Shown: positions 1 to 6,804, numbered from the stretch's first letter. The stretch: DNA of 8,186 nt from Gammaproteobacteria bacterium (GCA_030632175.1 DAOVVG010000099.1:1-8186), one strand, 5' to 3'. The notes: a model not told the origin generated them from the sequence alone. Made by a program: numbers and translations.

Positions 1-459
1 CCTGGCAATCACGCCGTCAGATGACACCTCGACACGTCCGAACCGGCCACAATCGGCTACCTGCTTAACCGCAATTGAGAGTCGTGCACCGCCACTCCGG
101 TGTGTCTTTTCCAGACCCTCAAGGTCAACACGAAACAGCGTATCCCCGTTCAGTACGACTACTTCATCATCCGGGAGGGACTCCAGTGCCTGCCGGATTG
201 CACCTCCGGTACCCAGCGGCTCAGCTTCAACAGAGTAGTCCAGTGGTATGCCCCGGTATACAGAACCAAAGTGCTCTCGAATCACTTCCCACTTGTATGA
301 AACCGCCAGAACAGCCCCCTCGGAGCCCTGCTCAACCAGGTAATCCAGCAGGTACTCGAGAAACGGGCGAGATCCGACCGGCGCCATGGGCTTGGGGATT
401 CCGTCGGTGACACGGGCGAGGCGTGTCCCCAACCCGCCGGCGAGGACAATGGCCTTCAC
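1..459 (-). CDS. hddC: D-glycero-alpha-D-manno-heptose 1-phosphate guanylyltransferase (3' part missing)
   Basis: Sugar-1-phosphate nucleotidyltransferase, expected to join GTP and D-glycero-alpha-D-manno-heptose 1-phosphate into the GDP-sugar in the cytoplasm. The first 153 residues are present and the C-terminus lies beyond the left edge. Visible motifs are the nucleotide-binding loop LAGGLGTRL (residues 6-14), the IPKPM lysine motif (21-25), PLGTGGAI (81-88) and the metal-binding NGDTLF (104-109). The start is GTG at 459, overlapping the TGA of gmhA by four bases. A good AGGAG at 465-469 sits 5 bases upstream and supports it. Motifs alone place it in the RmlA/HddC/MurNAc-1-P uridylyltransferase superfamily. 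The HddC call, and so the GTP and heptose specificity, comes mainly from the adjacent hddA and gmhA. A transferase for another sugar phosphate remains possible. Confidence 0.85.
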   Translation of the reverse strand, partial: MKAIVLAGGLGTRLARVTDGIPKPMAPVGSRPFLEYLLDYLVEQGSEGAVLAVSYKWEVIREHFGSVYRGIPLDYSVEAEPLGTGGAIRQALESLPDDEVVVLNGDTLFRVDLEGLEKTHRSGGARLSIAVKQVADCGRFGRVEVSSDGVIAR

Positions 460-1049
460 CGGTTCTCCTGCTCGTCAAATAATGTGCCTTCAACGATGCC
501 ACAGATGATGTGGCCCAGCATAATATGTGATTCCTGGATACGCGGCGTACTCATCGAGGGCACCTGAATACAATAGTCACAGAATGCCTGCATTTTTACT
601 CCACCCTGACCTGTCAGGCCTACTGCAACAATGCCAAGCTCCCGGGCACACTGCAGCGCAGTGAGGACATTAGGCGAATTACCGGAGGTGCTGATGCCGA
701 TAAAAACATCCCCCTGCCTGCCATTGGCCTCGAGCTGACGGCGGAAGATCTGGTCGTAGCCAAAATCATTCCCGATTGCAGTCAGCATCGAGGTATCCGT
801 GGTGAATGCGATTGAAGCCAGGCCGGGCCGGTCGAACGCATACCTGCTCACGAACTCCGCGGCGATATGCTGCGCATCAGCGGCACTGCCACCATTGCCT
901 GCCAGCAGGACACGGTTACCCTGTCTGTAAGCCGCGATACACTCATCCGCAACCTGACGTATTGAATTAACAAGCGCCGCATCCTCGAGAATCTTCCGCT
1001 TGACACTGATTGAATCATTGATTTCCCTAAGGATTGCATCATCTTTCAT
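456..1049 (-). CDS. gmhA: Phosphoheptose isomerase (sedoheptulose 7-phosphate isomerase)
   Basis: SIS-domain enzyme of 197 residues, close to the usual GmhA length. It converts sedoheptulose 7-phosphate to D-glycero-D-manno-heptose 7-phosphate in the cytoplasm. The phosphate-binding and metal motif GNGGSAADAQH spans residues 51-61. H61, E65, Q172 and H180 fall at the positions known for the zinc/active-site residues of E. coli GmhA. Also present are STSGNSPN (120-127) and TPRIQESHIMLGH (168-180). The ATG at 1049 overlaps the TGA of hddA (ATGA), and its own TGA overlaps the GTG of hddC, so translation is probably coupled. Next to a heptose kinase rather than hldE, it likely serves the GDP-alpha-heptose branch, although it could also feed ADP-heptose synthesis for LPS core. 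Confidence 0.95.
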   Translation of the reverse strand: MKDDAILREINDSISVKRKILEDAALVNSIRQVADECIAAYRQGNRVLLAGNGGSAADAQHIAAEFVSRYAFDRPGLASIAFTTDTSMLTAIGNDFGYDQIFRRQLEANGRQGDVFIGISTSGNSPNVLTALQCARELGIVAVGLTGQGGVKMQAFCDYCIQVPSMSTPRIQESHIMLGHIICGIVEGTLFDEQENR

Positions 1050-2080
1050 ACTGACCAGCCCTGTGCGCCTTCCTTGGTGAAATGAAACCGATAAAACGAA
1101 CCTTCCAATGCGGATAATGCCGCTATTACATCAAGCTTCGTTGTTGGCTCGACAAACAACATCATGAATCCGCCCCCACCCGCACCGGATATCTTTGCTG
1201 ACAGGGCACCGGCACCCAGCGCACGGTCATATATCCTTTCAATGAGAGGATTTGAAATTGACTGTGCCATATCGCGTTTTGCCTGCCAGGACTCATCCAG
1301 GATTCCTGCCATGGTCTTTATCTCGGCCTTGAGCAGCGCCTCCTTCATCTCCACGGCGGTCTGCCTGACTCGGTGCATGGCCTGCAGTGATTTATCGTCA
1401 CCCGACCCGGCCGAATCTATCTGTTCCTTGATGATATTGGCAGATTCCCGCGAGCGGCCCGTAAAATAAAGCAGCATACTGCACTCTATCTCGTTAATGA
1501 TTTCTACACGTATACGCAGCGGGTTGACAATCACCCGATCATCGGCGAAAAACTCCATGAAATTGAAACCACCGAAGGTCGCCGCATACTGGTCCTGCTT
1601 GCCTCCCGCCAGTCCGCAGTCCTTGCGTTCGATATCATAAGCCAGCTGCGCCAGGTCATATTCACCCAGTGGCAACTTCAGCAGTTCCTGGTAGGCGCGA
1701 AGAATCGCCACCACCATTGTTGATGAAGTTCCAAGACCGCTCCCGGGAGGCGCATCGGCGCTGGTTGTAACCTTGACAGCAAGCGGCTTGCCATCATTGA
1801 AATCCCTGACGATGCGATTGTAGATCGCCTTGTGCAGCATGAGCGGTTCTTCAAGCGCCAGCTCACTTTCAGCTGTGGATTTCCAGCTTTCACCTAGATC
1901 TGCCGCGTGGAATTCCACCACATCATCGTTACTGGTACTGATGGTACAGTAGGCATACATGTCGATAGCGGCATTGAGCACATTGCCCCCATACAACTCG
2001 CTGTAAGGTGACACATCGGTCCCCCCCCCGGCCAATCCGAGCCGCAACGGCGCCCGCGATCTTACTGTCTGACTTGCCAC
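1046..2080 (-). CDS. hddA: D-glycero-alpha-D-manno-heptose 7-phosphate kinase (GHMP kinase)
   Basis: GHMP-family kinase of 344 residues, a normal length for HddA. It is predicted to phosphorylate C1 of D-glycero-alpha-D-manno-heptose 7-phosphate, giving the 1,7-bisphosphate. Motifs in order are RAPLRLGLAGGGTDVSPY (residues 9-26, substrate region), the ATP loop PPGSGLGTSS (111-120), GLAGGKQDQYAATFGG (156-171), and the C-terminal GHMP motif KISGAGGGGF (about 295-305). The start is GTG at 2080 with GGAG at 2087-2090, six bases upstream. It overlaps gmhA by four bases. A run of nine G falls in codons 18-20, close enough to the start that a one-base slip would abolish the protein. A paralogous kinase such as the fucokinase/FKP type is less likely, given the gmhA and hddC neighbours. 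Confidence 0.9.
   Translation of the reverse strand: MASQTVRSRAPLRLGLAGGGTDVSPYSELYGGNVLNAAIDMYAYCTISTSNDDVVEFHAADLGESWKSTAESELALEEPLMLHKAIYNRIVRDFNDGKPLAVKVTTSADAPPGSGLGTSSTMVVAILRAYQELLKLPLGEYDLAQLAYDIERKDCGLAGGKQDQYAATFGGFNFMEFFADDRVIVNPLRIRVEIINEIECSMLLYFTGRSRESANIIKEQIDSAGSGDDKSLQAMHRVRQTAVEMKEALLKAEIKTMAGILDESWQAKRDMAQSISNPLIERIYDRALGAGALSAKISGAGGGGFMMLFVEPTTKLDVIAALSALEGSFYRFHFTKEGAQGWSV
2021..2029 (-). repeat. Poly-G9 tract inside hddA (possible slippage site)
   Basis: The plus strand reads nine C in a row, which is nine G on the hddA coding strand. It encodes Gly18-Gly20 of the LAGGGTD motif as three GGG codons. Gain or loss of one base would shift the frame about 20 codons into the gene. 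Only 7-base homopolymers (A7 at 5686-5692, T7 at 7937-7943) were noticed elsewhere, so this is the longest tract seen. Phase variation by slippage in poly-G tracts is well known in surface-glycan genes of Campylobacter and Neisseria; its occurrence here is inference. Confidence 0.6.
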
Positions 2081-2304
2081 TTGATTCTCCGTAGAATGGA
2101 ATTCCGCTCCACCCAGATCTCTGCTTCAATTATCGGACCATCCAGAATCTGCTCATTTTCCCTTATCCAGTATAATAACGGCACATATTCCGCATACTTT
2201 GCTGCCTATGGCTGCTTTCTCCCGGCTGTCCAGAAATGTCGAACCACATCCTGCTTCCACTCCTTGCACGACAGGCTCCAGGTATCGACATTGCCATGCT
2301 GGCA
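2062..2304 (-). pseudogene. Possible decayed reading frame between the glycosyltransferase and hddA
   Basis: The 235-base gap 2081-2315 holds no intact minus-strand gene. One minus-strand frame is open from 2304 to a TAA at 2062-2064 (18 bases inside hddA), apart from one TAG at 2206-2208. It gives about 32 residues rich in W, K and H, then about 47 residues that resemble ordinary protein (EYVPLLYWIRENEQ, then GPIIEAEIWVERNSILRRIK). The second half could start at a GTG at 2182-2184 and give about 40 residues, but no clear ribosome binding site precedes it. I do not recognise the family. This could be the remnant of a lost locus gene, a small real protein, or a chance open frame. No promoter or convincing terminator was found in the gap. 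Confidence 0.25.
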
Positions 2305-2315
2305 TCACTGGCATT

Positions 2316-3269
2316 TTATCCCTTCAAGATACTCAAAATATTACGAAATGATGCCCAGCCCGGTGTTTCGACAAGTGAAGGCAGGACCGCAGCTAGCGCC
2401 TCCCGCCGCCTTCCTGCCTTGACAAGGGCATAGCCAAGATTTAACCGGCCGGTCCTCAATCGAGTCATGACGCCATGTTTGACTGACTCAGGGAAGTCAC
2501 TTGCAAGACCCTTGAGATCAAGCAGCGCCTGCACGTTATATTCCTGGGCCTTCAAGGGGTCGGACCGGGTTGCGCTGGAACCATGTACAAGGTAGACGCC
2601 CAACGGCCGGCAAATCACGCCCACCCTGTGACTCACAGCACACAGGCGTGACAGGAAATGCACGTCTTCACAGACCTTGAATCCCGACGGAAAACCACCC
2701 AGTGCGCGGAATGTTTTACGCGGCACACTCAGGGTATGGATATCTCCAAAATGGTCAGCGACATAGGTCTCGATTTCTTTCGTCTCCATCACAACCTTTG
2801 CAGCACCATCGGCCTTCTCAAGCATTGCACGGCCTGAGGGGTGCATCGCCATCGAGGTCCCTGTCAGGCTACCATCCTCGCGCCGGTATTCGTAATCACC
2901 CGTCAGAAAATCCAGACCGGTATCACTTGCAATCCATTCGGCATGCCATCTGAGTCGATCAGGATAATACCAGTCATCAGCATCCAGAAAGGCAAGCCAG
3001 TCCCCGGTTGCGGCATCTGCACCCCGGTTACGCGCTACTGAAACCCCGGCATTGGACTGGTGAATAACCCGGGTTTTGTCACCAAATTCACGGACTGTCT
3101 GTAGTATATTGTCGGTCGAGCCATCATCGATGATGATGATCTCGTGAGCCGGCCAGGACTGTTCGATCACCGACTCCACCGCCTTCGCCAGCGTTGCAGC
3201 CGAATTATAGGCTGGAATAATCACCGAGAACCTCGGGGCATCCGCTTTGCGCGGCTGATCGGCCCTCAT
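2316..3269 (-). CDS. Family 2 glycosyltransferase (GT-A fold)
   Basis: Glycosyltransferase predicted to move a sugar from a nucleotide donor onto the growing glycan at the cytoplasmic face of the membrane. With the start at 3269 it has 317 residues. Typical GT2 motifs are FSVIIPAYNSA (residues 14-24), the nucleotide-binding IIIIDDGSTDN (44-54), SNAGVSVARNRGA (72-84) and the metal-binding FLDADD (94-99). There is no transmembrane segment or signal peptide. The ATG at 3269 overlaps the TGA of the upstream deacetylase gene (ATGA), which suggests coupling. An ATG at 3284 with AGGG five bases upstream is an equally fair choice and would add five residues. An open frame back to 3401 exists but lies inside the upstream gene. 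Donor and linkage cannot be read from the sequence; GDP-heptose made by the neighbouring genes is one candidate. Confidence 0.9.
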   Translation of the reverse strand: MRADQPRKADAPRFSVIIPAYNSAATLAKAVESVIEQSWPAHEIIIIDDGSTDNILQTVREFGDKTRVIHQSNAGVSVARNRGADAATGDWLAFLDADDWYYPDRLRWHAEWIASDTGLDFLTGDYEYRREDGSLTGTSMAMHPSGRAMLEKADGAAKVVMETKEIETYVADHFGDIHTLSVPRKTFRALGGFPSGFKVCEDVHFLSRLCAVSHRVGVICRPLGVYLVHGSSATRSDPLKAQEYNVQALLDLKGLASDFPESVKHGVMTRLRTGRLNLGYALVKAGRRREALAAVLPSLVETPGWASFRNILSILKG

Positions 3270-4465
3270 CTGGTCAGCCGCCATAACAGCCCTGCGGGCA
3301 CTATCCAGCCCGTGAGCCAGCCCAGCTTGCGCAGGCGTGGAAGCTCTCCAAGTCTGGATATCCAGACATGCACCCTGCGCCGCGACCACAGGTCCAGCCA
3401 TGCCGGATCGCGGGTTTTCAGAATGGTTGCCAGTTTAATGCTGGAGAGAAATGCCAGATCCGGATATTGCTTTACCGCCATACTCAAGAGGCGTTCGAGT
3501 TCTTCCAGTGTCTTGTTTTTCTTTGCTTCGCTGCCGAGAAAATTAAAGCGATGCGTCTCATACAGGGTCGGGCGCCCCAGACGGGTCTTTGCTGACAATC
3601 CACCGAGCGCCTGAATCGCAGTGTGTCCCAGCGAAGGTTCAAAATACTCGTCACGCACCAGGTAAACGATATTATTCTCACCGAACTGTCCGTTGTAAAT
3701 CGCCCGCCCCTGGCCCGCAGGTCTGCCCGACTCGTCACGGGTCTCAAAACGACTCCCCGACGTAACGACTGCAGCCACCCCCGCCCCTGCCCAGGCATTT
3801 TCCACATCTTCAGTCCAGATAAATGTTGGAGGAACCGCAACCCGGGGGACAGTTCCAAAGATTTGTTGAAACGTATTCACTTCTTCCTGTGCAGCCTGCT
3901 GAACAGCATTGGCGTTCAAACGCCGGGAAGGTAGTATCGAGGCGTCCACCCATCGGCTTTGAAGCGGTGACGGCAATTCTTCAGCTGGAAGTTGCGGCGC
4001 ACCACCCAGCCAGTCCATTACAGCTTTGTCAGTTTTGCTCGCCAACAACAGTGCCGGTGGCCAGTAATGCTCCATACCGTGGAGCTGGATGGAAAACACA
4101 CCGGCTTCAACCCCGCTTTTTATTGCCTCCAGCAGCGGCCCGTGGGTACGGGTTGAAATCTCCTGGCGATGGTAATCACCACTGGACAGTGTCTTCTCTC
4201 CATCTGCTGCGGCCAGAACCATCCCGAGCGTCATAACCGGTCGACGCCGGTCGCGATCGGCAAATTTTTCGAGTAAGCGTGATATCTGTCTTATAGCAGC
4301 GGCCTGCTCAACCGGGCCGGCACCCCAGTCATCGCTTTCAATGATCAGTACCGGGCGGCTCAGCACAGGTTCCCGCCACGCGGCAACGATCCCGCGCCAC
4401 GCATAAAAAACCAGCAATACCCCGGTAATCGCAAACCACCCCAGCAGTATCATTAATAGCATCAT
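3266..4465 (-). CDS. Membrane-anchored, divergent polysaccharide deacetylase-like protein
   Basis: Protein of 399 residues with one N-terminal hydrophobic segment (about 1-22), probably a membrane anchor that leaves the domain outside. The rest resembles a remote NodB/carbohydrate esterase 4 fold. VLIIESDDWG (39-48) carries the two aspartates of motif 1 (D45, D46). QLHGMEH (127-133) gives the H-x3-H metal pair (H129, H133). RVAVPPTFIW (208-217) matches the arginine-proline motif, and LYETHRF (301-307) offers the late histidine. Together these suggest a metal-dependent deacetylase acting on an N- or O-acetylated glycan, but the motifs differ from the classic ones and activity is inferred. The C-terminus is basic with a short hydrophobic stretch. 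ATG at 4465 has no clear Shine-Dalgarno; ATG codons 2 and 5 are alternatives. The gene overlaps the glycosyltransferase downstream. Confidence 0.7.
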   Translation of the reverse strand: MMLLMILLGWFAITGVLLVFYAWRGIVAAWREPVLSRPVLIIESDDWGAGPVEQAAAIRQISRLLEKFADRDRRRPVMTLGMVLAAADGEKTLSSGDYHRQEISTRTHGPLLEAIKSGVEAGVFSIQLHGMEHYWPPALLLASKTDKAVMDWLGGAPQLPAEELPSPLQSRWVDASILPSRRLNANAVQQAAQEEVNTFQQIFGTVPRVAVPPTFIWTEDVENAWAGAGVAAVVTSGSRFETRDESGRPAGQGRAIYNGQFGENNIVYLVRDEYFEPSLGHTAIQALGGLSAKTRLGRPTLYETHRFNFLGSEAKKNKTLEELERLLSMAVKQYPDLAFLSSIKLATILKTRDPAWLDLWSRRRVHVWISRLGELPRLRKLGWLTGWIVPAGLLWRLTR

Positions 4466-4471
4466 ATGTAA

Positions 4472-4494
4472 TTAAAATCCGATTAACGCGGATT
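4472..4494 (-). terminator. Weak hairpin with T-rich tail in the intergenic gap
   Basis: Between the SGNH gene stop (4506) and the deacetylase start (4465), the minus strand reads AATCCG, a 7-base loop, CGGATT, then TTAATT. The 6-base stem has only three G-C pairs, so it is at most a partial terminator or attenuator. It could also be a processing site within one operon. Confidence 0.25.
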
Positions 4495-4505
4495 CAGCTG
4501 GCAGC

Positions 4506-5756
4506 TCACGATCCGTCCAGCCAGCCTCTTTGCCGAAAAATATTCACCAGGTATTCAGCTATGCTCTCATGAACCAGGGCACTGGGATGAGAATCAATGC
4601 GACTCACATGCGCCACATTCTCCGGAATACCTTTCCAGGCGGGTTGCAAATGTATCGCATCTATTCCCGCGTCTTGCAGATCCGCTACAAATGCAGGGTC
4701 GAAACCACTATCGAGCGAACTGTACAACCCGACAAGAAACGGTATACCGGCTTCCCTGCTCTGCCGGGCGATATCAAGCAATGCCTCCTTCGACTGCAAC
4801 CAGTTCGGATGGCCTGTCATGCTGCGATTTTCGCGACCGGACGCAGCCTCACCTTCAATCGTGGCCGCCGCCCGCGCCAGATCCATTTCGTTCATTCGAA
4901 TGAAAAGATGGGTCAGCTGTAACAGGTACGAAAGTTGTTTCAGCCGGTTTATGGCCTCGGGCAAGGACGGTGGCCAGGAAGGATAACGACGCCAGGTCGT
5001 CACATTCGGATCTAATACCGCATCCACATCGTTGCTGACGTATATCAGCAGAACAAAGTCAGGAGAATAACGCATGCCTTCGATACGAAGATAGGTCGCT
5101 TCCTGTTCCGTGTTGTATCCGTTTACTCCGGCATTAATCACTTGCCACCGGGTTCCCGTCTGTTGTTGCAGAAGCGGCTCCACGCGATCACTAAAAGTCT
5201 CTCCCTGCGAGAGCCCCCAGCCAAATGTGACAGAGTCCCCAAGAACCAGGATACGTTTCTCATCACCGGATGCAGTGTATGGAACTTCTTCATCTCGCAG
5301 ACCGTGGGCGTTGATTTTGACCTGGTTAGCTCCCAGCATGTAGGTCACCAACTCGGGGTGCCTGTAACCTAACCGGGGATCATCAACCATTCCCTGCATG
5401 TGATAAGGTAAATTGTGAAAAAAGTCGGCGCCAAAAGGATTGAATACTCGCAATGCCCACTCGACTGCCACCAGCACGATCACTGTAGAGATCAGCAACG
5501 CATACAGATTGGCAGTCCAGCGTTCGAGCCGGGGTCCAGCCTTCCAGAACACCCATAAGAGAAATGCGACTACGACGAACAAACCAAGCAGTAACACTAC
5601 ATAGCCGGAACTGTAACGCCCCAGAATCCAGGGCTGTTCGCTCCTGTGCATCAAACCAAAGATGAATGTTGCCAACGACAGGAGTAAAAAAAGGGCTGTA
5701 ATAATACAAAATGCCCGCCCGGACCTTCTTGAAGTGTCGCTAGTTCTACAGGACAC
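4506..5756 (-). CDS. Membrane-anchored SGNH/GDSL-family esterase or O-acyltransferase-like protein
   Basis: Protein of 416 residues with three predicted membrane helices (about 16-35, 51-71 and 84-103), followed by an SGNH domain probably on the periplasmic side. Block I is ILVLGDSVTFGWG (169-181), with nucleophile S175. Block II glycines are in NAGVNGYN (208-215). Block III is SND (N242). Block V is the IDSHPS motif (387-392), giving D388 and H390. All four SGNH residue classes are therefore present. The family includes carbohydrate esterases and O-acetyltransferases such as AlgX-type proteins. In this locus it most likely adds or removes acyl groups on the glycan, but the direction cannot be told. 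The start is GTG at 5756, chosen because AAGAAGG lies 7 bases upstream. It sits 61 bases after the sulfotransferase gene. Confidence 0.85.
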   Translation of the reverse strand: MSCRTSDTSRRSGRAFCIITALFLLLSLATFIFGLMHRSEQPWILGRYSSGYVVLLLGLFVVVAFLLWVFWKAGPRLERWTANLYALLISTVIVLVAVEWALRVFNPFGADFFHNLPYHMQGMVDDPRLGYRHPELVTYMLGANQVKINAHGLRDEEVPYTASGDEKRILVLGDSVTFGWGLSQGETFSDRVEPLLQQQTGTRWQVINAGVNGYNTEQEATYLRIEGMRYSPDFVLLIYVSNDVDAVLDPNVTTWRRYPSWPPSLPEAINRLKQLSYLLQLTHLFIRMNEMDLARAAATIEGEAASGRENRSMTGHPNWLQSKEALLDIARQSREAGIPFLVGLYSSLDSGFDPAFVADLQDAGIDAIHLQPAWKGIPENVAHVSRIDSHPSALVHESIAEYLVNIFRQRGWLDGS

Positions 5757-5763
5757 GCGCCCG

Positions 5764-5770
5764 CCTTCTT
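5764..5770 (-). promoter_or_regulatory. Ribosome binding site supporting the GTG start of the SGNH gene
   Basis: The minus strand reads AAGAAGG, 7 bases before the GTG at 5754-5756. No in-frame ATG precedes the first membrane helix, so this site decides the start. Confidence 0.6.
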
Positions 5771-5817
5771 ACCATTGTACTTCCTCTACTCTTCTCATTT
5801 ATCCGGATCGGCTGAAA

Positions 5818-6741
5818 TCAGCTCGCATACCCCATAAGCACAGCTGTTTCCTTCACCCTGGGCAGTATGTGCTCTATTTTTTCATGGTTACGGCTTGCCT
5901 TCCACTTGCCCACACGGATTTCCGAGAACGCATTGTAAGGTATGTTCAGGACTTCTTCCGTATGCCGCCTGAGTCGTGCGTCGAAAGCCAGATCACAATG
6001 CCGGAATATATTCTGAAAACTGCCAACCGGATCCCGCACAAGATCTTCATAAAAGACTTCAGTCCACTGTTTCTCCGGAACCAGGTCTCTGGCATCCAGG
6101 ATCGCCCTGTTAATCGCGTCATACTGAAAGGCGCAAACGTCTTCAATACTCGCGCCGATAAACTCACGCCAACCCTCTGCAAGAAAGAAGCACCACCGGT
6201 TATAGCGTCCACCATCGATTGCGACCGTGGCGGGTAGAGCGCCAGACCACGTGGCGAACTCATCCGGCCTTCCCCAGCCCTCGATCAGTGAATTGAGGTT
6301 ATCACCCGGACTGCGCTTCACATAGATGAAACAGGCATCGGGGAACAACGCATACAGGTAAGGCACGCACAGACCATTCTGGTTGTTTTTGTCTACAAAA
6401 CGCGTTTTTCCTGTCCAGGCATAGAAATAGCGGGTCACATAATCACGATCATGCTCACTGGCATCAGTCGCGGCAAGGGCATGGGTTTCCCAGTCTTTTT
6501 CCTGCAACGGGTGTAATCCAGCCCAGAAGTCGTGAGTTTCCCGCTGCAGGGTGCCGATTTCACGTGACTCGGACAGCGTCTTGTACACCAGGGTAGTGCC
6601 CGCCCTTGAACACCCAATGACAAAGACCGGTCGTGTTGCCTTGACAGGATGAATGTCCCACCAGGTTCCGCGTAGCGCAATGGCTGCCTGCCTGCCATGG
6701 TAGTGCAGGGTTTTTTCCACTTTTAGCCAGAATTCGCTCAT
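5818..6741 (-). CDS. Sulfotransferase-family protein (PAPS-dependent type)
   Basis: Protein of 307 residues, a usual length for bacterial Sulfotransfer-family enzymes. It is expected to transfer sulfate from 3'-phosphoadenylyl sulfate to a hydroxyl group. PVFVIGCSRAGTTLVY (residues 38-53) is the 5'-phosphosulfate-binding loop. CFIYVKRSPGDNLNSLI (137-153) is the 3'-phosphate-binding motif, with R143 and S151 in the expected places. There is no signal peptide, so it acts in the cytoplasm, probably on a lipid-linked or nucleotide-linked intermediate. It is the first minus-strand gene after the divergent intergenic region, and so likely the first of an operon running left through the SGNH, deacetylase and glycosyltransferase genes. 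The ATG at 6741 has only a weak GGAT upstream. The acceptor is unknown; no PAPS-synthesis gene (cysD/N/C) is in the window. Confidence 0.85.
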   Translation of the reverse strand: MSEFWLKVEKTLHYHGRQAAIALRGTWWDIHPVKATRPVFVIGCSRAGTTLVYKTLSESREIGTLQRETHDFWAGLHPLQEKDWETHALAATDASEHDRDYVTRYFYAWTGKTRFVDKNNQNGLCVPYLYALFPDACFIYVKRSPGDNLNSLIEGWGRPDEFATWSGALPATVAIDGGRYNRWCFFLAEGWREFIGASIEDVCAFQYDAINRAILDARDLVPEKQWTEVFYEDLVRDPVGSFQNIFRHCDLAFDARLRRHTEEVLNIPYNAFSEIRVGKWKASRNHEKIEHILPRVKETAVLMGYAS

Positions 6742-6768
6742 ACATTACTAGCATCCAAAACGATACTT

Positions 6769-6788
6769 GATAATATACAGTTAATATC
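6769..6788. promoter_or_regulatory. Imperfect dyad in the divergent intergenic region, possible operator
   Basis: GATAATAT and TTAATATC face each other across ACAG, matching as an inverted repeat at 6 of 8 positions. The dyad covers the candidate -10 box of the minus-strand promoter. In addition, CGATAC occurs twice, at 6761-6766 and 6791-6796, exactly 30 bases apart. AT-rich sequence makes such matches easy by chance. Confidence 0.2.
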
Positions 6789-6799
6789 GTCGATACCAA
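6772..6799 (-). promoter_or_regulatory. Candidate sigma-70 promoter for the sulfotransferase-led operon
   Basis: On the minus strand, TTGGTA (6794-6799, 4 of 6 to consensus) is followed after 16 bases by TATATT (6772-6777, 5 of 6). It lies in the only AT-rich divergent gap of the window. Transcription would begin near 6765, leaving a leader of about 25 bases before the ATG at 6741. It rests on sequence match and position only. Confidence 0.4.
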
Positions 6800-6804
6800 A
6801 TATA

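Noticed and set aside
2287..2318. TGCCA-GCA-TGGCA hairpin just after the glycosyltransferase stop codon
   Set aside because: The stem is only five pairs and no T-run follows on the minus strand, so it is not a convincing terminator.
2081..2422. Plus-strand 113-codon open frame over the gap before hddA and the end of the glycosyltransferase gene
   Set aside because: It is antisense to the glycosyltransferase tail, has no Shine-Dalgarno site, and its composition (many S, Y, C, P) does not look like a known protein.
3122..3143. Repetitive ATCATCGATGATGATGAT stretch
   Set aside because: It encodes the conserved IIIIDDGS motif of GT2 enzymes, so the repeat comes from coding constraint.
3270..3401. 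N-terminal extension of the glycosyltransferase frame up to 3401
   Set aside because: It lies wholly inside the upstream deacetylase-like gene, and the GT2 domain begins only after residue 55 of that extension. The ATGA start at 3269 (or ATG at 3284) fits better.
3823..4236. Plus-strand 137-codon open frame opposite the deacetylase-like gene
   Set aside because: It is rich in P, H and R with no motif, typical of the reverse complement of a GC-rich coding frame.
5662..6237. Plus-strand 191-codon open frame opposite the sulfotransferase and SGNH genes
   Set aside because: The minus-strand genes here have clear family motifs. The plus frame has none and no ribosome binding site.
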